From Emiliania huxleyi CCMP1516 (Eukaryota > Haptophyta > Isochrysidales > Noelaerhabdaceae), in the NCBI RefSeq assembly GCF_000372725.1, contig NW_005200011.1:806023-870022 (forward strand): 64,000 bases of DNA, in the 5' to 3' direction. Under the pieces are notes generated by a model. The model saw nothing but the letters and a program-made list of their open reading frames with translations, searched no databases and was not told the DNA's origin. The translations under genes and the position numbers were made by a program. This document shows positions 36,240 through 53,920 of the stretch, piece by piece. Position 1 is the stretch's first letter; every line of letters starts with the position of its first letter.

Positions 36240-37142
36240 ATGATCGCGGCGGGCCAAAAGCTGGGACCTGAACTAAATCCGCTTGAATCTGCCGAGGAAA
36301 TGACCCGCGCGCCCAGTCCCCAGAGCGCGCCGTCCATAACAATGATGGCGCAGCACGTCGCTCCGAGGTTGACTGGCGCCACGGATCCGATCCAGGAACC
36401 TCCCTTTTGCGATGGGCAGACGAGCGGAGTCATGCACGTCAACCAACGATTCTGCGGCGGGTGTCAACTGCTGCGCCACTCTGGCCGCAGCAGCCCACAC
36501 GACATCTCTGTGTACGACGTCCCAGGGGTGCCCTCCAAGCTTGGCTACATATCTCTGCCAAAGTGCGGCAGCCTCAACATGCGGGACATCCTCCGCCGCC
36601 TCGAGGGCCGGTCGTTCAGCAAGAGCATCGCAAGCCTGGGCACGCTCGCTGAACTGCCGGCCAACACAACCTTCTTTTCGTTCGTTCGGAATCCGTGGGC
36701 GCGGATGCACAGCGTTTACAACATGCAGAGGGATCAGTGGCTGGCCAATAACAACGGGACGTTGCCCGCCTGGGCACTTGAGTTCGACGACTTTGCCGTT
36801 AACCCCGACGGGCACCACCTGCACATGAACCCGAGACACTGGTCCCCGATGTTTGACCAGCTCCTCACAGAGGACGGCCACTTCTCCCCGCACTACCTTG
36901 GCCGGATCGAGGCACTCAACGACGACTTCCTATCAATACTGCAGCTGGCCGGAGCGGACTCCGCTACGCTGGCGCGGGTCCGGGACACCCTCGAACACCA
37001 CCGCCCAGTCCACCATCGAGAGGCGGACTACTCACAAATGTCGACGTACTACGCAAAATTTTATTCCAACAAGACGAGAAAAGCGGTAGGGTCCTACTCG
37101 CGCGTGGACGCCAAGCTCTTCTGCTACACCTTTTCGACGTGA
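36240..37142 (+). CDS. carbohydrate sulfotransferase-like protein (Sulfotransfer_2 type)
   Basis: A single exon of 300 residues from the ATG at 36240. Around residue 101 is LGYISLPKCGSLNMRDILRR, the 5'-phosphosulfate loop, and around residue 141 TTFFSFVRNPWARMHSVYNM, the 3'-phosphate motif. Later blocks are HYLGRIEALNDDFLSILQLA and, at the end, YYAKFYSNKTRKAV followed by YSRVDAKLFCYTF, which match the conserved ending of this family (D, then F-x-Y). No transmembrane anchor is predicted at the N terminus, unlike Golgi members, so the start could be incomplete; the internal ATGs at 36300 and 36342 are alternatives. Such enzymes add sulfate from PAPS to glycans, plausible for an alga that makes sulfated polysaccharides. 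It is unlike its neighbours in having no intron. Confidence 0.8.
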   Translation: MIAAGQKLGPELNPLESAEEMTRAPSPQSAPSITMMAQHVAPRLTGATDPIQEPPFCDGQTSGVMHVNQRFCGGCQLLRHSGRSSPHDISVYDVPGVPSKLGYISLPKCGSLNMRDILRRLEGRSFSKSIASLGTLAELPANTTFFSFVRNPWARMHSVYNMQRDQWLANNNGTLPAWALEFDDFAVNPDGHHLHMNPRHWSPMFDQLLTEDGHFSPHYLGRIEALNDDFLSILQLAGADSATLARVRDTLEHHRPVHHREADYSQMSTYYAKFYSNKTRKAVGSYSRVDAKLFCYTFST

Positions 37143-39087
37143 TGCCGAGTCTTGAGAGACTGCTCTGGCGAATGAGTTTCGGCAGCTAGTCCTAATGGTT
37201 GCATGCGCGACCGGGGGCGGAGGTTTGAATTTGTGTTCTGTAGTGTCCGATGGGGATACAATCCGACTGCGGGCCGCTGATGTTGAACAGGATAAACCTT
37301 CTCTCGCGTACACGCCGTTTACGCGCGCAACGGAAACGTGGGCCGCGGCGGCCAGTGCAGAGCGCATAGCTCGAGCAGCGCAGGTGCGCAGCTGCCGTCG
37401 CGGAGCAGGGGCGGAGCAGGCTCCCCGGCCACGAGCAGCGGCCGTCGCGGAAATCTGCGGTTGCATGCGCGACCGGGGCGGAGGCAGTCGCTCCCACGAG
37501 CTTCGCGTCACTTCTGCGAGGGGGTAGGCCTGCCGTAGCCCCAGGGCTGTGTTCGCACAACTGGTTGGGTAGTAGTCTAAGTTCTGAGCCTCGAGGCTTA
37601 GCGGGTCTAAGTGTGCCCTGGCACACTGGGGTGCTTACGCGGTCTAAGATCAGCGGGAGCCTCTTACATCGGCTAAGTCGGCCGTGGCAGGGCCTGCGCA
37701 CGGCCTGGGGCCAAGAGGCTCCCACCGTGATCAACAATACGGCGCTGCCCCCAACTTTTCTTCGCCTGCGGCGGGCGCCTTCTAATCCGGATCGATCCTT
37801 CTCATGCTCAGCAATCGCCGCCTCAGCATCCTCCTCTTCCGATTCTCGTTGCTCTTCTTGAGCGCAATCTTCAAGCCAAACAGTTCTCACAAATAGCCTC
37901 AAGCTCAAACAAACGCATGTCACAGAAGCCTGTGTATGCTGGTCCTCTTTGAACGTCGATCCGCGCGTGAGGTAGCATAGGGCCTTGTTGGCAGCAGCCA
38001 GCTTGTTGCGCTGCTTCGTTGCGATGAGCTGATTGGGATCGCAGAAGTGCATGCCAAGCACCGCCACGATCTTCAAGCAGAACACATCGCAACCGCATCG
38101 TCCGCACTGCCATCGGCATGCCGCGCCCGCCGCTTCGCCGCAGCCGCCTTAAGACACGCATAGCGGCAGCACATGGTACGGTGCGCGTACTTGCGCAGGA
38201 GTTGCGCGCCGCAAGTAGCGCACTGGCCCTGGGACAAGGCGATATGGCGTCGTGCGCGGCATACGTTGGTCGGGCATGGGCAAAAGTCCAGGTGTACCCG
38301 ATCGCCCATGCCCGACCATGCCCGACCATGCACCGCCCATGCCCCCGGGTCACCGACCCCGCCTCTCGGCCCTCTCGGCCCTCAGGAGCGTGCGGGAGAC
38401 CGGCGAGGGGCGCGCCGCGCGCCGCCTGCAGAGCCGCCAGAGGCATTGTCGCCTCCGCTGGCGGGGTTCCCGCGCGCCCGCCCGCGCCCGCCCACGCCCA
38501 CGCCGCGCCCGCGGGCTCCGGATGCGCCGCCCTCCTTCTCCTTCAAAAGTTCTTCTCGATGGCAGTCCACGCGTGCTTGTGCGCATCCATCGCCACGAGC
38601 CTCGCGGCCGCGGTCGTGACACACCTGGTGGCGGCTCTCGGGGCCGTCTCTACGGCGCTCGACACCGTGTGAGGTCGCCGGCGGCCGCACCTCTGCCGCC
38701 GTCGCTCCGCCGGCTCTAACCGAGTATCGGGCGTTGAGGGCGGCGGCGCAAAGCGGGTCTGGTGCGCCACGGCCACCACGCTTGCCACCGCCCTTGCCGC
38801 CGCCCTTGCCACCCTTTCGCTTTCCCGCCTTGCCTCCGCCGCGGGCGGCGGTGGGAGCGGCCTGCTGGGCTAGCATTGTTGTCCGTGGCTGTGGACGGGC
38901 ACGTGGAACGTCAATTCATGTTCGAACGGCCTCCGGGATTCAAACAAAAAATACCCGGGGCCCTCTCGCACCCTCCGACCCCCGGGACCCGTGGGCGTCG
39001 AAGAGGATCTCTCGGTCGGGGGGCCGTTCTGAGTTCATGCTACCACGAAGCACACTGTGCTGCGTCGAAGCACACCGGGCCCGAGTC
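37143..39087. other. 1.9-kb intergenic region; inverted repeats, no secure gene
   Basis: Contains a repeated string GTTGCATGCGCGACCGGGG (37199 and 37463), the hairpin at 37655-37723, and a GGTCGGGCATGGGC / GCCCATGCCCGACC inverted repeat (about 38271-38319). On the minus strand a Cys-rich frame (38073-38333; ALSQGQCATCGAQLL, RTMCCRYACLK) followed by CLKIVAVLGMHFCDPNQLI in another frame near 38040-38085 might be a decayed or spliced gene. Another minus frame from 38876 starts with Gly/Lys repeats (GGGKAGKRKGGKGGGKGGG). I recognise neither. Confidence 0.35.
37655..37723. repeat. 11-bp perfect stem-loop
   Basis: GGGAGCCTCTT (37655-37665) pairs exactly with AAGAGGCTCCC (37713-37723) around a 47-bp loop that itself has a GCCGTG/CACGGC stem (37681-37686 with 37699-37704). 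No gene context explains it. Confidence 0.6.
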
Positions 39088-39211
<124 letters not shown>

Positions 39212-39320
39212 AATCCGCGCACGATTTCTTTTCAAGGCTTGCTGGCGGCGTTGCTTCTGGGCCTCGCGCTTCTCCGTTGCCCTGCCCCTATCCCGCCGCG
39301 TAACCAGCACAGCGTCTCCG

Positions 39321-40050
39321 ATGGAAGACATTCGAGTCGACACGTCGATGGGCTCCTTCACCGTCGAGCTCTACCCGCAGCAGGCGCCCAAAGCGTGCCA
39401 GAACTTCACTGAGCTCTCGCGGCGCGGCTACTACGACGGCGTGGTCTTCCACCGCATCATCAAGGACTTTATGCTGCAGGGCGGCGACCCAACTGGCACC
39501 GGCCGAGGCGGCGAGTCCATCTTTGGCGGCAAGTTTGAGGTGATCGCTCCTCCTCCCCACGCGCGCACCCGAACGGCCGCATGCAATTTCCGCGCCGCCC
39601 GTCCGATGGGCGGCGCGGCTAAGAAGCGGCCGAAGAGTGACTGGCCCGCAAACCAGCGCTGTCGGCGCGGCATGGTGGCCGTCCGCGCACTGAAGCCTCC
39701 CGACAACCAGCCCTCTCCGTGACGCCCTCTCCCACGCCCCCGCCTCCACCACCCGCCCGGTTTAGGATGAGCTGACGCGCGAGCTCAAGCACACGGGCGC
39801 GGGCATCCTCGCCATGGCCAACTCTGGGCGCAACACCAACGGCTCGCAGTTCTACGTGACCCTCGCGCCCTGCCCGCACCTCGACGGCAAGCACACCATC
39901 TTTGGGCGCATCTCGGGCGGCATGGCGACCATCCGCCGACTCGGCCTCGCGCGGACCGACTCCAACGACAAGCCGGTGGACGACCTCAAAATCCTGCGCG
40001 CGAGGCCCGCCTCAGAGTTCGGCAGCAGCGCTCTCGTCGCGACCAGGTAG
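39321..40050 (+). CDS. PPIL1: spliceosomal cyclophilin, peptidyl-prolyl isomerase-like 1
   Basis: Two exons, 39321-39539 and 39766-40050, joined across a 226-nt GT-AG phase-0 intron, give 167 residues, the size of PPIL1 (166 in animals). The sequence follows PPIL1 closely: [88 protein letters not shown] and [13 protein letters not shown]. Catalytic Arg and Phe/Gln are present in [14 protein letters not shown]. The Trp that contacts cyclosporin in classical cyclophilins is replaced here by His (CPHLDGKH). PPIL1 is a component of the activated spliceosome that binds SKIP. It lies only 115 bp upstream of PRPF8 on the same strand. Confidence 0.95.
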
Positions 40051-40165
40051 CGAGCGGCGGAGAGGCGTCAGCATGTCAATCGCGTCTTCGGTGGAACCGG
40101 CGAATTTGTTTTTGAAAAGAAGAAACAACCGCTGCGGTCGCCGTGTGTGCTAGTGAGAGCCTCCC

Positions 40166-48136
<7,971 letters not shown>

Positions 48137-48819
48137 GGCGCGAGCAGCGCCGCCTTTTCGACTACGTCTACGTGATTCCTAGCTGGGCGACGGGCGGCAC
48201 TCGGGCGCCGCGCGCCGCGCTCAGCCGTGCAGAGCAGCGCTGCCGTGCAGGCAGCGGTTGTGGCTGAGGGCGCGCAGACTCGAGTGTAGACTACCTGTCT
48301 CGTCGTCAGAGAGCGGGGGTCGCGCGCGGCCCTCGGACTCGCAGTGTGATTGTTTGGGGCCGGGTGTTCTTGTTTGTTTGGTAACAGCACATTGCATCCC
48401 TCCCTGCACATGGCTTGTGAAGCTACACGGCCGACGTCTTGCGCTGGCGCTGCAGGGTGTGGCGCTTGGAGCGCGCCCCCCGGGCCCCGGGCCCCTCGAC
48501 GCTATCGACGCTCTCCTGACGCTCTCGCGGAAGGCGGATTGCGTATTTGCGAGTCGTCGTTTTAGTGGTGTTAGAGAGTCGTCGTCGTAGCCGTACGTTT
48601 TGTTTTTAGCACTCTTGTACACTTGTGTGTGTGTGTGGAGTGTGTGGTCTGCCGTGTGGTAACATAACAAGACACGTACGTAATAACGTAATTGTGCGGG
48701 GCGGAGCGCTGTGGGCAGTCGCGTAGCGTGATGGGCCGCGCCGGCGGCCCGCCCTCCCCGCGGCTGGTTCCCCCCCATTGTGCCATGGGGGCCATGCATG
48801 CGCTCCGGTCTGCGGGCGA
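48137..48819. other. intergenic between convergent genes
   Basis: About 680 bp after the PRPF8 stop, with TG-rich stretches (TTGTGTGTGTGTGGAGTGTG near 48624-48643) and ACATAACAAG/ACGTAATAACGTAA near 48662-48691. No gene seen. The end of the convergent channel gene lies at 48820 if its last predicted exon is right, otherwise at 49120. Confidence 0.45.
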
Positions 48820-51800
48820 TCAAAGCTCACCAGAGACCGACGCGCGGCTCCGTGGCGTCGCCTTGACCGGCAACGAGCCGCCGCGAGGGGTAGCCGCCTC
48901 CTCCTCCATCCGAGGCCCCTCCGATTTGGGGAGGTGGAGTTTGAAGAACGGTGACGAACTCACCGCATCCACGTCGTCGCTGGACGAAGCCGGCGGGGGA
49001 AGTCCGGCTCGAGCGGTGCTCACCTTCTTCGTGACCGATTCGACGGTCGCAGCATGTTCGTCGACCGTGCAGTCCTAGGGAACAGTGGCGACGCGGTGAT
49101 GGAGTCGGATGGGGAGGGGCTATGGGCGCGCGGGTATCGTGTAGCTCTTCACCTCGAGATCCCTCGCCTCTGCAGCCGCCTTCATTAGCCGAAGCGTCTC
49201 GATCTCCTTGCGCAGCTCCTCGACGACGCTACGGGCCTCGGCGCTGATCTTCTCGTCGTCTCGAAGCAGCAGCTTCTCCTCCTCCTGCAGCTTTTGAATG
49301 GTGTTGTACTCTGACCAGCGCTTTCCACGCTCGTCGACGTAGCAAACGTCCGACGGGTTGAGGTCGCGGTTGGGGTCATGGTCGTGCCCACCGTCGGCTG
49401 CATCGTCGAAGGTCTTGTATCGCGAACCGGGCGGGGCGCAAGTGCAGTGGAGTATCTCACGACAGACCCTTCCCAGCACGACAGCCAGCCAGGCGAGCCA
49501 GCTGCATGCGTCGCGGCTGGCGTTGGCAGCCGCTTTGAAGATGCACAGCAGGAGATCGAGGGCCTTGATCAGCCGCCCGAGCAGCGCTGCCGGGGAAAGG
49601 AGACGGAGCACTGTCGCCCCGCACACCGCTGGGAGACGGAGCAGGTTGAAGGGCGGCGGCGGCCACGCGTCGTCAAAGTATCCCACAGCGAGCTGCGCCT
49701 TGACGAAGCTGTTTTCGTTCTCGGCGTCGTCCCACACGACGTCAAATGTCTTGGCCATGATGGCGATGAGCATGTTAAGCAGCAGCACCACCGACAGCAC
49801 CACGTAGACGCTCATAATGAAGGGCGCGGCGAAGCGGAAGTCGTACGCCGTGCCAGCCTCGAGCGTCTCGGCAACCGCGCCCGCACACTCGATGCTTGAG
49901 CCCGGGTCGAGCGAGATCAGCAGCAGTCGGTACAGCGCGACGGGCAGCGACTGCGATAGGTCCTCCAGGGGCCCGCACTCCTCGCCTCCGTCCAGCGGGG
50001 TGCTGCGGAAGAGCGTGTACAGCGCAGCGGCAAAGGCAGCGGCGCACCCAGCCATAAGGACTAGAAACTGAAGCGTGTCCATCATCATCTTCCGCAGCAT
50101 CACGACCTGGGGTCCCATGCCGCAGATGCTAAAGACGCGCAGGAACCACGATGTCCACATGAGGAGCAGCCCGAACGCAAGGGTCTGGTGGCCCCACGGG
50201 AGGGGAGGCATCAGCTTGGCGCTGATTGCAAGGCTGACCGAGACCATCTCCACCTGCTTGATGAAGTCGCTGCTGGAGAAGCCCTGCTCGAGGAGATGTG
50301 CACACAGCCAGCCGAGCAGCAGCACCGAGGTCAGTACTGACCATAAACCCCCCGTGACCCGTTCGAGGGCGGGCACGACGCCCGACGCCCCCTGCGACAC
50401 GAGAGCCGACACCCCTCCCCAGATGTCGTCGACGGCGATGGCGAGGGTCGGCGTCGGCACGAGGGTCAGCCAGAGCGCGAGCAGCGCCCAGCTGATTGAC
50501 GACAGCACGGAAGACTGGGACGTCCAGCAGGTAGAGCGAGTCGGTGTAGAGCTGCGCAGACGGGTTCCACTTTCTTTTGAAGTCCTCGCTGTGCGGCGTG
50601 CGGTGTGTGGATGCCAGTCTGAACCCGAGGTCAAGGCTCCGCAGCAGGACGGAGCGCAGCGACGGCACGAGCGCCACGAACGGCAGCACCAGAAAGTTGA
50701 GCCCCACGGCCAGCACAAGCAGCAGCGCGCGCGACAGCGGACGGCGAACCTTTTGCTCGACGCCGTCAGGTGTGACGACGTAGCCAGACACGACAGAGTG
50801 CGACAGCTCACCCATCCAGCGGCGCTCGATCGCGCTCTGCACGGTGGCATCGGCCAGCAAGATCTTGCACTGCACACCGACGGCGCGGGCGAGGAAGTGC
50901 CGAGGCCGCTCCACCATCCCGGCCTGTCCACTCGCGTGCGGCACTGTCCTGGCGCGGCTTCCCTCGCTCTCGAGCAGGTGCACCCTCTGCAGGATCGACA
51001 GGTGCTTGAAGAGCACGGTCCCAAGGTTCTGTGCTCGCTCCGCCGCCGCCATGAGGTCGCCCGCCTCCGCCGGGTAGGTCCGCTTCCGCAGACCCGCTTC
51101 CGACCTCGCACGCCGTGCAATCTCGGCGACATAGCAGAGCGCCTCGCCGGCCGACACGCGAAACAAGGCCGGCAGCAGCGCAATGGCCGAGTCGAGCTTC
51201 CCAAGCAGCTGCTCCACCGAGAGCTCGTCGTCGCAGAGGGCGAGGTCGATGGCCGTCGCGCCGTCGGCGGCTTGAATTGTCGGCGAGGCGCCCCGCCGGA
51301 GCAGCACGCGCACGACCGCACTGTGCCCATGCGTCGCCGCGACCTGCAGCGGCGTGAGCACGCTGCCGGAGGCAGGCACGTCCACCCGGTGCAGCATCGC
51401 CGGGGAGTCGCGGCCGCGGGGAGCGTCGTGGCCGCGTGACAGCAGCCGGCGGGTGAGCTGGAACTCGACCAGCTCCTCGGGCAGCAGCCGCTCGTCGCGG
51501 ACGAGCGAGTCGACGAGGGCAGCGTCTCCCATGGCGACGGCGTCGTGCAGCACGAGCCAGTTGCGATCGGCGGCATCCTGTGCCGCACAGCGCTGCCCGT
51601 CCACGCCCTTGCCGCTGTGGTCGGGCTTGCGCGCCACCTCGACAGGCGCCTCGACGCCGACGCCCCTCAGGTACGCCGTTTGTTCCTCATCGAGGACGGA
51701 TGCGGCCTTGGCGAGGGGCATGGCCTCGTCGTCCGCCACCTTGAGGTAAAAGTAGACGGCCTCGCCCTGCCCGCTGGGCGAGGAGGAGTAAGCGAACGCG

Positions 51801-53608
51801 CCAAACTTGATTGGGTGCTCGCCGGCCTCCTCCCCTGGGTTGAGCCAGAGGAAGGACTCTGCGCCGATCCCGAGGAGGAAGGAGAGCGTGACGTCCCGCC
51901 ATTGCCCCCGGACCCGGTGGACCTCGCGAGCGGGCGTGATCATGCGGTACGGACCCGTGAACTCGACCGTGTGATTCTTCGAGTAGAGGTCGTTCGTCGG
52001 AAGGCTGACGTAGGTCACCCGCAGCACTTCGGCGCGGCTGCCGTCGCAGTTGGCGTACACAAAGCCGCCCGACACCAGTAGTCCCTCGAACGGGTCGCAC
52101 TCACGGTCGGGCTGTCCATCCACCGCCTCGAAGTCGCGAGCATCGAGGACGCCGTACACAAATGCTTGGTGCGTCGCATGCTGCGGGATGTTGAAGCGTG
52201 CGCGCAGCTCCCATCCGACCGTGATGGGCGCAAAGCGCGCGCATCGGCATCGCACCCACTGCTGGCTCTTCCCACCGTTGGAGGATAACAGCGCGCGAAC
52301 CCCGTCGCGCAGCTGGAGCGAGCTCAGCCGGAGATCGATAGCGGAGACGCTGAAGATCTTGGCCTGCGCGCTCCGAGGAAAGGCGATCATGAGAATTTGG
52401 GTCGTTCGCCGCTACTGCGCGTCCGTAGCTCCCCTTCTGGCTAGCCGTTGCTACGCGTCCGCCGCTACTATTCGCACCGTGTTCACGACGGTGCGGGACA
52501 TCTCGCTCCCCGAGATGTGGTCTGAGCTCGTGGCAATGAGCCGCAAAGTCTCGGGGTCGCTCCAGAGCGCCGGCACGGGCCGGAAGACAAACTGCAAGGA
52601 CAAGCCGCGCATCTGCCGCTCGATTTGCGGCACCTTGAGCATCTCGTCGGCGACGTGGTGCACCCAGGCGCGGTGCGGCTGGTAGATTGGCACCTGGGGC
52701 GATATGTCCACCCACTTCACGCCCGGGCTTTGGATCTCGCCCTGCCCGAGGTCGGCCAGGTGGTAATGTCGCACAGTTGTCTCGATCCACGCGTCGTCCG
52801 TGTTGCGGGCGTCATCGACGTAGCCACGAAAGACTGGCCTCGCAGTGCCCCCTTCGGCAAGATCGACGACGTCGACGCCCTGCTCGCGAAGCCCACGCAC
52901 CATCGCCGTTTTGTCGGACTCCCAGCCTCCGCCGCCCGGCGAAGCCCTCAGCGTCGCGCCCGGTATGGCCCACTCCTCGCAGTCGAGCCGCAGCACCGCG
53001 AGCAGCTGGAGCCGACGCTGGCCTGACCCCGGCTGGAATCGGGTGATGATGGGATCGACCACGTAGTTCGCCCCTGCGACTGCGGACGCGTCCCAGCCAC
53101 CCGTCAGCCCGGTGCGGCCGCCTGGATTGAGGCCGGACCCGGCGCGAGGATCTGCTGCGAGCTCAAAGCCGGAGCTGGCTGGGGCGTAGCCAGGAAAGGG
53201 CACGTGCCATGGGACGTGCTCATCGTCGACGTGCGACCGTCTCACGTGCGCCATCGACATCCGGCTGGAACGGCGAATCAGCGCCCGCATGACGCCAGCT
53301 CCCTGCTGCTTGCGGGCGGCGTCGAGCTTAAGCGAGAAATGCTCGGTCGAGTAATAGCGCTCGCTGTCACGAGCCAGCCTGTGAGGTGCCGACGATTGCT
53401 GCTTCGGCAAGGGATGAATGAAGCTGCTAGCGCGGCACATGCTGGCACGGCGCGGCCGAGGCTCCTCAGACCTCCTGACGCAGTCCAGCTCCGTGTCCGT
53501 CCTCGAGATCTCGTCGATACCGTCGTCATCCGAGTACTCGTTGTCGAGCGTGGCTGTGCGTCTGGCCGTAAGCCAGCTCCTCCGCGGCGGTGGGAACGCC
53601 GGCCTCAT
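48820..53608 (-). CDS. predicted ion channel: NUDT9-H-like domain, ankyrin repeats, TRP-type pore
   Basis: Minus strand. Exon 1 (52478-53608, start ATG at 53608) encodes a NUDT9-H-like domain at about residues 160-335: NYVVDPIITRFQPGSG, LDCEEWAIPGATLR, FRGYVDDARNTDDAWIETTV, GVKWVDISPQVPIY, as in NUDT9 and TRPM2. The Nudix box is degenerate (MVRGLREQGVDV where RExxEExG is expected), so hydrolysis is doubtful. A 114-nt intron (52364-52477, GT-AG, phase 0) joins it to exon 2 (49153-52363), which has ankyrin-like repeats (GSVLTPLQVAATHGHSAVVR, LLRRGASPTIQAADG), six hydrophobic segments, a pore region (FRSTPLDGGEECGPLEDLSQ) and VVLLLNMLIAIMAKTFDVVW, a TRP signature, then a coiled coil (EEEKLLLRDDEKISAEARSV). 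One extra base near 50507-50513 breaks the frame. A last exon at 48820-49074 is likely. Total about 1530 residues. Whether exons 1 and 2 are one gene rests on the in-frame splice. Confidence 0.72.
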
Positions 53609-53920
53609 CTGTGAGCAGAGCCGAGCCGAGCAGAACAAATGCGCTTTGGAGAGACTCAGTTTGTGAGCACAGTTGTCGCGCTTTGCGCGGCTCACGATTG
53701 CAGCGTGTTATTTTTTTTTGGCTCGAACAATTTTTAGAGAGAAAACAGACAAACACTCCGCGCCAGTGACTCCTCCGTGGCGGCCACAACCCACATGGTC
53801 AGAGGAGAGAGAGACGGAGAGGGAGAGAGAGAGAGCACACAATCATGCAGAATTGCACCAATGACCTGGGATACGCCAGACTCGCGCAGCCGGGAGGTTG
53901 GCCCAGCCTGACGTGCGCGA
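53609..53920. other. short intergenic region between two minus-strand genes
   Basis: 312 bp holding the presumed promoter of the channel gene and the 3' end of the acetyltransferase gene. It has a T-rich tract (TTATTTTTTTTTGG near 53708-53721) and a GA-rich stretch near 53800-53837. No gene seen. Confidence 0.45.
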
